From positions 1 through 38,618 of the forward strand of contig JAQTZD010000019.1 in NCBI GenBank assembly GCA_028687975.1: 38,618 nucleotides of DNA. The letters run 5' to 3'. A program made the translations under genes and the position numbers. This stretch comes from Sediminibacterium sp. (lineage in GTDB: Bacteria; Bacteroidota; Bacteroidia; Chitinophagales; Chitinophagaceae). The notes under the pieces were generated by a model that worked only from the letters and a program-made list of their open reading frames with translations, was not told the DNA's origin and did not search any database. Shown here piece after piece: positions 7,216-16,063 of this stretch (the stretch's first letter is position 1; every line of letters starts with the position of its first letter).

Positions 7216-8550
7216 TTAACGCAGCACCATCTGCCTGTCGGCATCCAGCCTGAGCAATACAAAAATCAATATCGTAAATGAAACCAGCGAGGAACCTCCA
7301 TAGCTGATCAATGGCAAAGTTACTCCCGGAGAAGGGAATAATCCTATGGTCATACAAATATTGAAGGCAATATGAAAGAAAAGAATACTGGCTACGCTGT
7401 ACGCATAGACCCGACTGAAAGTACTTCGTTGTCGTTCAGCAATATTGATGATCCGGATCAGCAAAAACAAATAGATCATGAGGAATACAAAACTACCCGC
7501 AAAGCCAAATGCTTCTCCTAGTGAGGCGAAGATGAAATCTGTGTGTTGTTCCGGTACATATTTACCCCTGGTTTGAGTGCCTTTTAAAAAACCTCTTCCC
7601 CAGAATCCTCCTGAACCAATGGCGATCTTGCTCTGGCGTACGTTGTAATCGTCGGGTTTCCGGGGCACTTTGTCCGACTTTTTTGCAGAACGTTTGTTCT
7701 GGCTGCAATCGTAGTCTTTTCCAAATGCACTGTATACCCTGGCGCTCTGGTAGCATTCCAGCACATTGTTGAAAATGAACGGTACGGCAAATCTTTGTAT
7801 TCCTACACAGGCAAACCAGATAACAAGAACCAGGTACAGCAGTCTCTTTCTTTTCTTAATGGTTTTCCGGGAAAGATAGAGAAAGGTCAGTGCGATTGCC
7901 GAAAGAATGATGGCCAGGGTATTGGGCTCGATCAGCAGGGTGGATACGATCAATGCTACAAAAGAGAAGCCAATGATCAGTACAACCGGTGAAAGCCCTT
8001 CCCGGTACATGACCAGGAAAAAACTGAAATACACCAGCGCCATACCAGACTCGTGTTGTGCCACCGATATCACAGCAGGCAGGAGGCAGATGAAACCTGC
8101 AATGAGCTGCGACTTGAGTTTGGTGAAATCGGTTTCCTGACGAGACAGGTATTTGGCCAATGCCAAAGCGGTAAAGATTTTACAGATTTCTACCGGTTGC
8201 AGATTAAATCCGCCACCTAAAGGAATCCAGCTCTTGGATCCGCTGATGTTTTTCCCGATCACAAACGTAGAGAGCATGAGCAGGATCCCCAGTATATAAG
8301 AAAGGTTGGCAAATGCAGTAAAGAGCTTACTGTCTGTAAGCAATATCAGCAGGGCTATTACCACACAGATTCCAGAAAAGATGAGTTGTTTGCTGTAGTT
8401 GGTTTTACCGCTGAGGAAGGATTGCAGCCAGTTGGTATCTGTTCGGTACTCTACCATGAAGATGCAAAGTATACCAATGGCCACCAACATGGCATATAGC
8501 CATACTACCACATAGTCTATTCCCTGCGTTATATTGTTTTGTCTGTTCAT
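7216..8550 (-). CDS. rodA: Rod-shape-determining peptidoglycan glycosyltransferase RodA
   Basis: This SEDS-family polytopic membrane glycosyltransferase polymerises lipid II during side-wall elongation, working with PBP2. It has 444 residues and about ten hydrophobic segments. Family landmarks are the long loop carrying VPEQHTDFIFASLGEAFGF, where the catalytic SEDS aspartate lies in HTDFIF, and the C-terminal GLFPSPGVTLPLISYGGSSLVSF. The large extracytoplasmic loop holds a Lys/Arg-rich stretch (residues about 275-300) that makes the protein longer than proteobacterial RodA (about 370). The start codon overlaps the mrdA stop by 4 bases, so translation is probably coupled. This keeps synthesis of the RodA-PBP2 complex partners balanced. 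Confidence 0.96.
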   Translation of the reverse strand: MNRQNNITQGIDYVVVWLYAMLVAIGILCIFMVEYRTDTNWLQSFLSGKTNYSKQLIFSGICVVIALLILLTDSKLFTAFANLSYILGILLMLSTFVIGKNISGSKSWIPLGGGFNLQPVEICKIFTALALAKYLSRQETDFTKLKSQLIAGFICLLPAVISVAQHESGMALVYFSFFLVMYREGLSPVVLIIGFSFVALIVSTLLIEPNTLAIILSAIALTFLYLSRKTIKKRKRLLYLVLVIWFACVGIQRFAVPFIFNNVLECYQSARVYSAFGKDYDCSQNKRSAKKSDKVPRKPDDYNVRQSKIAIGSGGFWGRGFLKGTQTRGKYVPEQHTDFIFASLGEAFGFAGSFVFLMIYLFLLIRIINIAERQRSTFSRVYAYSVASILFFHIAFNICMTIGLFPSPGVTLPLISYGGSSLVSFTILIFVLLRLDADRQMVLR

Positions 8551-10640
8551 GGTTTGCCTGTATCTCTTCTTTTTCTTGGTTCGTTATTCAGCAACAGCGA
8601 AGGTTTGATCTCTTTGGATTTGTTGCCGGTGTCGTTTCCGCCAACCGGTCTGGACACAGGTTCCAGTTGAACTTCGGTACTGCTTTTGTGGCTTTCTTCT
8701 TTTTCCTCTGCCCTTGCAGCGGCTTCCTCCATGGCAATTTTTGCCTGCCTTTCGATGTCTTTTCGCTGGTACCAGCTCTTGATGGCAGAAGGAATCAGGT
8801 CTGTTTTAGACACTTCTTCCACCCTTGCAAGGCCCGCTGTGCTGATGGTATCGTTCAGGTATTTCTCCATGATGAAACCGGCAATAGGTCCTGCAGCTAC
8901 GGATCCGTAACCACCATTCTCTACCACCACCGCCACGGCAATGGTGGGATTATCTTTTGGTGCAAATGCCACAAACAACGAGTGGTTCTTTCCGTGCGGG
9001 TTTTGCGCAGTACCTGTTTTTGCGCAATATTCAATACCGGGAATTTTAATATAGGCGGAGGTTCCGTACACGGTTACATCGTGCATGCCATCATGTACTG
9101 CCTGATACGCACTGTCCGATATATTGGTTACAATATGTTTGTTTCTGTATTTACCCATCAAAACCGTGTCTTCATCAGATTCATTTTCGATACTGTCTAC
9201 AAAATGGGGCGGATAGTAATATCCCTTATTGGCAATGATGCACATCAGGTTGGCCATTTGCAGCGGGGTAGCCGTCATCATATCCTGGCCAATGCCCAGC
9301 GTTAACACACTACAGCTGTTCCATCTTTTTGGACCGCCAAAGAATCGGTTGTATTTGCTGGTATCCGGTATACTGGCCCTGTCTTCGCTGGGTAAATCTA
9401 CTTCCAGCCTTCTGCCCAGCCCGAATGCATTCATGTATTCCTTCCATTTCAGGTAACCCTTGATGGTACTGCCGTATTTTCTATTGTCGATTGCTTTCCG
9501 GAAAATATCCGAAAAATAAGAGTTACAGGAGTTCGCCAGTGCGAGGCGCAGATTGGCTGCATGGCCGGGATTTTTATGCTCGCATCGTACATACACACCT
9601 CCGCAGGCTCCATAACCACCGGAGCATCCAATTCCGTATGAGGGGGTAATCAGGCCTTCGTCCAATGCAACCAGGGCGCCCAGCGGTTTGAAAGTGGATC
9701 CGGGCGGGTATTGACCTTTGATGGCGCGGTTGTACATAGGTTTAGCCGTATCCATCACCATCCTGCCCCAGTTTTTCCTCCGGGCATTACCGGTGAGTAC
9801 ATTGGGATTATAGGTAGGGCTGGATACCATGGCAATAATGCCTCCGGTTCTCGGATTGATGGCTACTGCACTTCCGATTTTGTTTTGTAATAATTTTTCT
9901 GCTAGTTGCTGCACTTCCACATCGATGCTGGTGTAGAGGTTTCTGCCCGCAATGGCTACTGTGTCAAAAAGCCCGTTTTCGTAAGGACCCTGAATTCTGC
10001 TCTTATTGTCTCTGATGAACCGCTTGATACCCCGTTGCCCCATCAGTACAGACTCATACGTTCTTTCCAGTCCGTTCATGCCTGCATAGTCGCCCATTTC
10101 ATAACCTTCGTTCTTGTGCTTTCTGAGAAAAGCAGTGTCTACCTCGGCAATGTATCCCAGCAACTGGGCCGCAGTATTGTAGGGATAGGTTCTGACGGAA
10201 CGTTCGCTCAGCATGAAACCCGGGAACTTGTACATGTTCTCGTTGAGCCTGGCATACATATCCGGGGAAAGCAGGGGCTCAAACACACTTGGCTTAACAC
10301 TGGTGTTCTTGAATATGGCGTCGCGGATTCTTTTTTTGTATTCGGCGGTATCAATTTCGAGCAGGTTGCAAAGTGCTGCGGTATCGATGCCCCTGGCCTC
10401 GGAAGGCGTTACCATCAGGTCGTAGCTGATGGTATTTTCGAGCAAGGCCCGTTTTTTTCTGTCGAAAATAATGCCCCTGTCCGGGTAAACGATTTTTCGA
10501 TAAATCGCATTGTTTTCCGCAGCCAGCTTGTATTTTGAGGAGAACAACTGAAGATTGATCAGCTGAATGGTGATCACCAGAAATACGGCGGCAAATATGA
10601 TTTGAATAACCCTGCTGCGGCTTTGATTGAATACAGACAT
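8547..10640 (-). CDS. mrdA: Penicillin-binding protein 2 (elongasome transpeptidase)
   Basis: This class B PBP cross-links side-wall peptidoglycan as the transpeptidase partner of RodA. It has 697 residues: an N-terminal membrane anchor (residues about 11-31), a PBP dimerisation/pedestal domain (about 45-220) and a transpeptidase domain (about 255-600). The active-site motifs are all present: STFK (Ser315-Lys318), SCN (371-373) and KTGTAQ (541-546). A Cys- and His-rich loop precedes the SxN motif (Cys339, Cys346, Cys353, His355, His360) and could bind zinc. The C-terminal tail after about residue 610 is charged, rich in Glu/Lys and probably disordered. It follows mreD by 44 bases and overlaps rodA by 4. 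Confidence 0.96.
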   Translation of the reverse strand: MSVFNQSRSRVIQIIFAAVFLVITIQLINLQLFSSKYKLAAENNAIYRKIVYPDRGIIFDRKKRALLENTISYDLMVTPSEARGIDTAALCNLLEIDTAEYKKRIRDAIFKNTSVKPSVFEPLLSPDMYARLNENMYKFPGFMLSERSVRTYPYNTAAQLLGYIAEVDTAFLRKHKNEGYEMGDYAGMNGLERTYESVLMGQRGIKRFIRDNKSRIQGPYENGLFDTVAIAGRNLYTSIDVEVQQLAEKLLQNKIGSAVAINPRTGGIIAMVSSPTYNPNVLTGNARRKNWGRMVMDTAKPMYNRAIKGQYPPGSTFKPLGALVALDEGLITPSYGIGCSGGYGACGGVYVRCEHKNPGHAANLRLALANSCNSYFSDIFRKAIDNRKYGSTIKGYLKWKEYMNAFGLGRRLEVDLPSEDRASIPDTSKYNRFFGGPKRWNSCSVLTLGIGQDMMTATPLQMANLMCIIANKGYYYPPHFVDSIENESDEDTVLMGKYRNKHIVTNISDSAYQAVHDGMHDVTVYGTSAYIKIPGIEYCAKTGTAQNPHGKNHSLFVAFAPKDNPTIAVAVVVENGGYGSVAAGPIAGFIMEKYLNDTISTAGLARVEEVSKTDLIPSAIKSWYQRKDIERQAKIAMEEAAARAEEKEESHKSSTEVQLEPVSRPVGGNDTGNKSKEIKPSLLLNNEPRKRRDTGKP

Positions 10641-10684
10641 ATAATAGGTAAGAGACGGTTAATTCCGACAAACGAATTTAGGAA

Positions 10685-11215
10685 TTATTTATTGGTGCGG
10701 AACTTCGCTTTTCTGCTGAACAACATTTCGGTGATAAAAATCAGCATCAGGCTCACACCGGTGGTGGCGGTTACCTTTCCCAGGAAATACACGAAGCTGC
10801 CAAACTGGAGCCATTCCAGCAGTACCAGGTAGAAATGGTGGATGAAGGTAAGCAGCCCCACATACAGACTGTAAGGCGCCCAGCCCATGCTGCTGATGCT
10901 GGGTTCTACATAGCTCTGTTCCGTACTTTCTTTTGGAATGAGCAGGCTGAGCAGAAAGGGCCGGATATAAGCGATCATCACGCAGGCTGCGGCGTGTAGC
11001 CCCATTGTACCAGTGAAATAGTCAAAACTCAATCCAAAGAAAAAAGCGATCAGCATCAGCGGAAAACGACCCAGGCTGAAGGGGAGCCAGAGGATATACA
11101 GGAAATAGAGATAGGGTACAATGAACTGGTGTAATGGGGGTATCTGGTTCAGGATGTAAACCTGCACCCCTATGAACAGCATAAAACGGATCATATTTTT
11201 TACCAGTGTACTCAT
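10685..11215 (-). CDS. mreD: Rod-shape-determining protein MreD
   Basis: This small polytopic membrane protein of the elongasome has 176 residues and five or six hydrophobic segments. MreD sequences are poorly conserved. The call rests on the position between mreC and mrdA, the length (usual 160-180), the topology, and features such as FGLSFDYFTGTMGLHAAACVMIAYIRPFLL. Its start overlaps the mreC stop by 4 bases, which suggests translational coupling. In the complex it sits with MreC and RodA-PBP2 in the inner membrane. Confidence 0.92.
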   Translation of the reverse strand: MSTLVKNMIRFMLFIGVQVYILNQIPPLHQFIVPYLYFLYILWLPFSLGRFPLMLIAFFFGLSFDYFTGTMGLHAAACVMIAYIRPFLLSLLIPKESTEQSYVEPSISSMGWAPYSLYVGLLTFIHHFYLVLLEWLQFGSFVYFLGKVTATTGVSLMLIFITEMLFSRKAKFRTNK

Positions 11216-12060
11216 GGCTGTTTGCCGCTGTTCTCCAGTTGTATCTGTTCTGTATAGCGAGCATTCTCTATTACATTCACAAACTGAAGGTTGAAGAAAT
11301 TAGTGGCTGTTTTTATTTTAAGCGTATAAAAATTACTGGAAGGGTCTGCAGTGATTGCGGCAACGGTACCCACCATCAGGTGAGAAGGAAAATTGGAAGA
11401 ATAGGTGCTGGTTAAAACGGTATCCCCTTTGGCCACTTTAGCACTCTTGGTTACATTTTTGAGTGTGAGGTAAGAAGGGTCTGTTCCGTCCCATTCAATA
11501 CTGCCCGCTGTATTGTCTTTCTTCAGCATGGCGCTCACCTTGCTGTTCCGGTGCAGCAGGCTCATCACTTTGCTGATGTTGTCGGTAGATTCTACCACCA
11601 CACCTACAATGCCCGAAGGTCCGGTCACTGCCATACCTTTATGCACTCCCTGCAAAGCGCCTCTTTCGAGCATCAGGTAGTTGTTTTGTAAGGTATAGGT
11701 ATTGCCGATGACCCCTGCAGGCAGGAAAGTATATTTTCTGAATCTGCCCAGCGTATCCCTTATTGTAGAATCTTTTGCCTGAATGCGGGAGCTGTCGGGG
11801 GCCTGAAAATTACCGGATAACTGGTTCCTGAGCCGGGCATTTTCCTCTGCAAGGATCCGGTTGGTTTCACTGAGTGTGAAATAACTTCTGAGCGTACTGT
11901 AACGACTGTTGAGATTGCCGGTTACATCGTTCGCGGCAGATGCAAAAAAGGTTTCATGGGTTTTGCTGGAGGTAGTCAATAGAATAACAGAGACTACCTG
12001 CAACAATAAGAAGCTGATAAAATTGATGTATTGCCGTATGAACAGGAATATATTTTTCAA
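11212..12060 (-). CDS. mreC: Rod-shape-determining protein MreC
   Basis: MreC is the periplasmic scaffold of the elongasome and activates PBP2. The protein has 282 residues: an N-terminal membrane anchor (about 9-27), a coiled coil (about 55-85, including LSETNRILAEENARLRNQL) and the two beta-domains of the family. The latter include NTYTLQNNYLMLERGALQGVHKGMAV, SGIVGVVVESTDNISKVMSLLHRNSKVSAML and GDTVLTSTYSSNFPSHLMVGTV. It starts 17 bases after mreB and overlaps mreD by 4. Confidence 0.95.
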   Translation of the reverse strand: MKNIFLFIRQYINFISFLLLQVVSVILLTTSSKTHETFFASAANDVTGNLNSRYSTLRSYFTLSETNRILAEENARLRNQLSGNFQAPDSSRIQAKDSTIRDTLGRFRKYTFLPAGVIGNTYTLQNNYLMLERGALQGVHKGMAVTGPSGIVGVVVESTDNISKVMSLLHRNSKVSAMLKKDNTAGSIEWDGTDPSYLTLKNVTKSAKVAKGDTVLTSTYSSNFPSHLMVGTVAAITADPSSNFYTLKIKTATNFFNLQFVNVIENARYTEQIQLENSGKQP

Positions 12061-12077
12061 AGCAGCTCAGGATCGTT

Positions 12078-13103
12078 CTATCTCATTATGAAAGGAAAGC
12101 GTTGGTAGTTTTTCAGCGCAAGCCCGGTACCCCTTACCACACTCTTCAGCGGATCATCCGCAATATGAACAGGCAACTTGATTTTTGCACTCAAACGCTT
12201 GTCGAGACCACGCAACAACGCACCGCCGCCGGTAAGGTACAAACCTCTTCTGTAGATATCGGCAGCCAGTTCCGGAGGAGTGGTTTCCAGCGCTTTCAGA
12301 ATAGCTTCTTCAATTTTGAAAATACTTTTATCCAGTGCTTCTGCAATTTCCTGGTAGCTGACCATAATTTGTTTCGGAATACCGGTAACCAGATCGCGAC
12401 CGTTTACAGGCATATCATCCGGAGGGCTGTCGAGGTCTTTCATAGCAGCGCCAACATTGATTTTGATTTGTTCTGCGGTACGCTCACCAATCAACAAACT
12501 GTGGTATCTTCTCAGCGCTTCCATGATGTCTGCAGTAAATTCATCTCCTGCAATACGGATACTCTGATCACACACAATTCCTGCCAGTGCAATCACGGTA
12601 ATACCTGTAGTACCACCACCAATATCAATGATCATATTTCCTACAGGCTCTTCCACATCTATACCAATACCCAGTGCTGCGGCCATCGGTTCATGAATCA
12701 TGTAAACCTCTTTTGCGCCAGCCTGCTCAGCACTGTCTCTTACCGCACGCTTTTCTACCTCCGTAATGGAAGATGGAATACAAATCACCATTCTCCAGCT
12801 GGGCGGGAACAATGGCTTTTTGGGGTAAATCATTTTCATGAGTTCCCTGATCATCAATTCAGCAGCATTAAAGTCGGCAATTACACCATCTTTCAAAGGA
12901 CGAACTGTTTTGATGCTTTCGTGTGTTTTCTCGTGCATCATCAACGCCTTTTTCCCAACTGCCAATACTTCCTTCATGTTGTTGCGGTTTAATGCAACAA
13001 TGGAAGGTTCATTCACCACCACATCGTCGTTGTGGATAATCAGGGTATTGGCAGTACCCAGATCCATCGCAATTTCCTGTGTAAAAAAGTTAAATAATCC
13101 CAT
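12078..13103 (-). CDS. mreB: Rod-shape-determining actin-like protein MreB
   Basis: MreB forms membrane-bound actin-like filaments that orient the side-wall synthesis machinery. The protein has 341 residues, the usual length. Nucleotide-binding motifs are visible: MDLGTANTLI (phosphate 1), IDIGGGTTGITVIALAG (phosphate 2) and LTGGGALLRGLD (adenosine). The N-terminus starts MGLFNFFTQEIAMDLG, as in Bacteroidota MreB; its hydrophobic residues could help membrane contact. It is the first gene of mreBCD-mrdA-rodA and has a plausible promoter just upstream, overlapping the end of purD. Confidence 0.98.
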   Translation of the reverse strand: MGLFNFFTQEIAMDLGTANTLIIHNDDVVVNEPSIVALNRNNMKEVLAVGKKALMMHEKTHESIKTVRPLKDGVIADFNAAELMIRELMKMIYPKKPLFPPSWRMVICIPSSITEVEKRAVRDSAEQAGAKEVYMIHEPMAAALGIGIDVEEPVGNMIIDIGGGTTGITVIALAGIVCDQSIRIAGDEFTADIMEALRRYHSLLIGERTAEQIKINVGAAMKDLDSPPDDMPVNGRDLVTGIPKQIMVSYQEIAEALDKSIFKIEEAILKALETTPPELAADIYRRGLYLTGGGALLRGLDKRLSAKIKLPVHIADDPLKSVVRGTGLALKNYQRFPFIMR

Positions 13104-13143
13104 CGTATGATTCAGTTCTTATAAGAATATTAAGCAATACTTG

Positions 13144-13175
13144 CAAAGGTGCTTGAAAATAGTGGAATTAACAAG
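13144..13175 (-). promoter_or_regulatory. Putative promoter of the mreBCD-mrdA-rodA cluster
   Basis: On the minus strand a CTTG box (13172-13175) lies 20 bases before CACCTTTG (13144-13151). The second differs by one base from the Bacteroidota -7 consensus TAnnTTTG, and the spacing fits the -33/-7 arrangement. It would start transcription about 35 bases before mreB. The -33 box falls inside the last codons of purD. Confidence 0.35.
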
Positions 13176-14454
13176 GGAATTCAAAGCCAATGTCGTTCCG
13201 GTAATACATGCCCTCGAAGGAGATTCGTTTCAGTACGTTGCGTGATTTTTCAACAGCTTCCCCAATCGTATCTCCAAAAGAGGTAACAGCTAAAACCCTG
13301 CCACCATTGGTGAGCACCTGATCTCCCTCCCGGCGGGTACCTGCGTGAAACAGAAGGCTGTCCTGGCTTTGCAGCAAATCGGCAGGTATGTTAATTGGCA
13401 GATCTTTAGCATAATTGCCCGGATATCCTCCGCTAACAGCCATAACAGTGGCAGCTGCCCGTTCATCGAAGGAGATATTTGCATCCCGGAGGGTGCCATT
13501 GTCCATGGCCGCAAACAGGGCTACCAGGTCGGTCCGGAGTCTGGGAATCACCACTTCGGTTTCGGGATCGCCCATTCTGCAATTGTATTCGATTACATAT
13601 GGTTCGCCCCCCACACTGATCAATCCAAAGAAAATAAAGCCGTAATAGGTCAGGTTTTCGTTGGCCAATCCTTCCACGGTGGGCCGGATGATCCGCTCTT
13701 CTACCTTCTGCATGAAGGCCTCATCCATGAATGGAACCGGGCTCACACAGCCCATTCCGCCTGTATTTGGACCGGTATCACCCTCTCCAATCCGTTTGTA
13801 ATCCTTGGCATGTCCGATGATCTGGTAATCCGAGCCGTTGGTCAGTACAAAAACGCTGACTTCTATGCCACTCAGGAATTGTTCAATTACCACTTTTTCG
13901 CTGGAGGTTCCGAATTGTTTATGTACAATCATTTCGTCGAAAACCTGCAGTGCTTCTTCTGTGCTGTTGGCAATCACCACTCCTTTGCCGGCGGCCAGGC
14001 CATCGGCTTTCAGTACCACCGGCAGGCTGTGCCCGCTGATATATTTCCGCCCTTCCTCAAGGGTTTCCGCGGTAAAAGCGGCATAAGATGCAGTCGGAAT
14101 TCCGTGCCGTTGCATGAACTGCTTGCTGAAAGCCTTGCTGCCTTCCAGCTGTGCCGCTTCTGCAGAAGGGCCTACCACTATGATTCGCTTCAGGTCCGGA
14201 CGGCTTTGGAAGAAATCGTAAATCCCCTTCACCAATGGCTCTTCGGGACCTACTACAAGCATATTAATATTATATAGGATACAGGCGTCGGCAATGGCGC
14301 CGAAGTCGGTTACCGCAAGGGGTAAATTCGTGCCAAATGCGGCGGTACCGGCATTTCCCGGGGCAATATACAATTGATCACAATGGTAACTCTGGGCCAT
14401 TTTCCATGCCAAAGCGTGCTCTCTGCCGCCGCTGCCTAATAGAAGAATATTCAT
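13168..14454 (-). CDS. purD: Phosphoribosylamine-glycine ligase (GAR synthetase)
   Basis: PurD catalyses the ATP-dependent ligation of glycine to 5-phosphoribosylamine, the second step of de novo purine synthesis. The protein has 428 residues, the normal length. Landmarks are the N-terminal MNILLLGSGGREHALAWKM, VVGPEEPLVKGIYDFF, the ATP-grasp segment LPVVLKADGLAAGKGVVIA, and the signature HAKDYKRIGEGDTGPNTGGMGCVSPVPF. The C-terminal part includes YNCRMGDPETEVVIPRL. It lies 64 bases upstream of mreB on the same strand and could read through into it, though mreB seems to have its own promoter. Confidence 0.97.
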   Translation of the reverse strand: MNILLLGSGGREHALAWKMAQSYHCDQLYIAPGNAGTAAFGTNLPLAVTDFGAIADACILYNINMLVVGPEEPLVKGIYDFFQSRPDLKRIIVVGPSAEAAQLEGSKAFSKQFMQRHGIPTASYAAFTAETLEEGRKYISGHSLPVVLKADGLAAGKGVVIANSTEEALQVFDEMIVHKQFGTSSEKVVIEQFLSGIEVSVFVLTNGSDYQIIGHAKDYKRIGEGDTGPNTGGMGCVSPVPFMDEAFMQKVEERIIRPTVEGLANENLTYYGFIFFGLISVGGEPYVIEYNCRMGDPETEVVIPRLRTDLVALFAAMDNGTLRDANISFDERAAATVMAVSGGYPGNYAKDLPINIPADLLQSQDSLLFHAGTRREGDQVLTNGGRVLAVTSFGDTIGEAVEKSRNVLKRISFEGMYYRNDIGFEFPC

Positions 14455-14524
14455 AAGGTATAAATTGGTTGCGAAAATAACCCATGCGTTTCACTTTTAT
14501 TACTATTTTGGGCCAATTACCAAA

Positions 14525-16033
14525 ATGATTACTATGCCTGAAAAAGTCGGGTCTGCCGCGCATCCAAAAGGATTGTATGTTTTGTTTGCGACAGAAATGT
14601 GGGAGCGGTTCAATTATTATGGAATGAGAGCGGTTTTGGTACTCTTTATGACCAAGGCCCTGATGTTCGACAAAGTCTTTGCCTCAAATTTATATGGAAG
14701 TTATACAAGTCTGATATTCCTGACCCCGTTGGTGGGGGGCTATGTTGCCGACCGTTATTGGGGAAACAAAAGATCCATCCTGGCCGGAGGTCTTGTTATG
14801 GCCATCGGAGAGTTTATTCTCTTTTTCTGTGGTATGCTGTACAAAAGCAATCCGGATCTTTCGGCACTGCTTTTCTTTTCCGGCCTGGGTTTTATGATTG
14901 CCGGAAACGGATTCTTCAAACCCAATATTTCTTCTCTGGTAGGCCAACTCTATGCCAAAGGAGATAAAAGGACAGATGCGGCCTACACCATTTTCTACAT
15001 GGGAATTAATGTGGGTGGGGCCATTGGCCCATTTGTTTGCGGACTGGTAGGGGATACCGGAAATCCCGACGATTTTAAATGGGCATTCCTGGCAGGGGGT
15101 ATCGGTATGTTGTTGAGTGTGGTTACCCTGCATTTGCTGCACAATAAATACGTAGTGGATCCGCAGGGGAAAACCCTGGGGTTGATTCCGGCCAATGTAT
15201 CTCCTAAATTCTACCAGCCGCTTACCATGATTGTTGGGTTGCTGCTGTTTTCACTGGTAACGATCGGCTTGATTTATGCTGATGCAAAAATTTTCAGTTA
15301 CCTGTTTTACCTGCTGATTGCCTGTATCCTGCTGATTACCTATATCGTGTTCTCCGATAAAAGCCTCAACAGCATCGAAAAGAAAAGGGTAGCGGTCATA
15401 TTTGTAGTATCCTTCTTTGTGATATTCTTCTGGAGCGCCTTTGAACAGGCCGGCGCTTCCCTTACTTTCTTTGCCGAAGAACAAACACAAAGGGATCTTG
15501 GTTTTTACCTGGTACCCACCAGTTTCTTTCAATCACTCAATTCCATTTTTGTAGTTACCCTGGCACCCTTGTTTGCCTGGCTGTGGGTGAAAATGGGTAA
15601 GCGCGAACCGGCTTCTCCAACTAAAATGGCCCTCGGACTCTTTCTGCTGGCACTGGGTTATCTCTGGATTGCCTTTGGTGTAAAAGATGTTCAGCCCGGC
15701 GTAAAAGTGAGTATGATCTGGTTAACCGGAATGTATGCCATGCATACCAGTGGTGAACTTTGTTTGTCGCCCATTGGATTGTCGCTGGTGAACAAACTGG
15801 CGCCGGTAAAATTTGCCTCGCTGCTCATGGCCGTATGGTTTACCGCCAACGCATTTGCCAATAAACTTGCGGGCGTATTGAGCGCCTTATATCCCGATGG
15901 TAAAACAACTTATGTCGCCGGATTTGCCATTACCAATCTCTATGATTTCTTTATGATGTTTGTGGTGATGGCCGGAATTGCTTCTTTAATATTATTTGTA
16001 CTGGCCTCCAAACTTAAAAAAATGATGGAATAA
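14525..16033 (+). CDS. POT/PTR2-family proton-dependent di/tripeptide transporter
   Basis: This inner-membrane proton symporter takes up di- and tripeptides. From the ATG at 14525 it has 502 residues with about 12-14 membrane segments. The family signature near the N-terminus is intact: FATEMWERFNYYGMRAVLVLFM, containing the ExxERFxYY proton-coupling motif. GNGFFKPNISSLVGQLY and MGINVGGAIGPFVCG match the PTR2 signatures. Another family hallmark is SGELCLSPIGLSLVNKLAP. An alternative ATG lies at 14534; the upstream start at 14465 would add 20 residues unlike the family. It diverges from purD (70-base gap) and is followed after 30 bases by an OPT transporter, so the two are probably co-transcribed. 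Confidence 0.94.
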   Translation: MITMPEKVGSAAHPKGLYVLFATEMWERFNYYGMRAVLVLFMTKALMFDKVFASNLYGSYTSLIFLTPLVGGYVADRYWGNKRSILAGGLVMAIGEFILFFCGMLYKSNPDLSALLFFSGLGFMIAGNGFFKPNISSLVGQLYAKGDKRTDAAYTIFYMGINVGGAIGPFVCGLVGDTGNPDDFKWAFLAGGIGMLLSVVTLHLLHNKYVVDPQGKTLGLIPANVSPKFYQPLTMIVGLLLFSLVTIGLIYADAKIFSYLFYLLIACILLITYIVFSDKSLNSIEKKRVAVIFVVSFFVIFFWSAFEQAGASLTFFAEEQTQRDLGFYLVPTSFFQSLNSIFVVTLAPLFAWLWVKMGKREPASPTKMALGLFLLALGYLWIAFGVKDVQPGVKVSMIWLTGMYAMHTSGELCLSPIGLSLVNKLAPVKFASLLMAVWFTANAFANKLAGVLSALYPDGKTTYVAGFAITNLYDFFMMFVVMAGIASLILFVLASKLKKMME

Positions 16034-16063
16034 GTTTCCATTCACTATTTCAAAATAAAGTAT

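Noticed and set aside
12102..12992. 296-codon open frame on the plus strand, opposite mreB
   Set aside because: It lies wholly within the highly conserved mreB gene, its translation is rich in Asn, His, Cys and Phe with no domain, and it is explained by codon bias on the opposite strand.
13345..14277. 310-codon open frame opposite purD
   Set aside because: It is fully antisense to a certain enzyme gene, shows no recognisable motif and has implausible composition.
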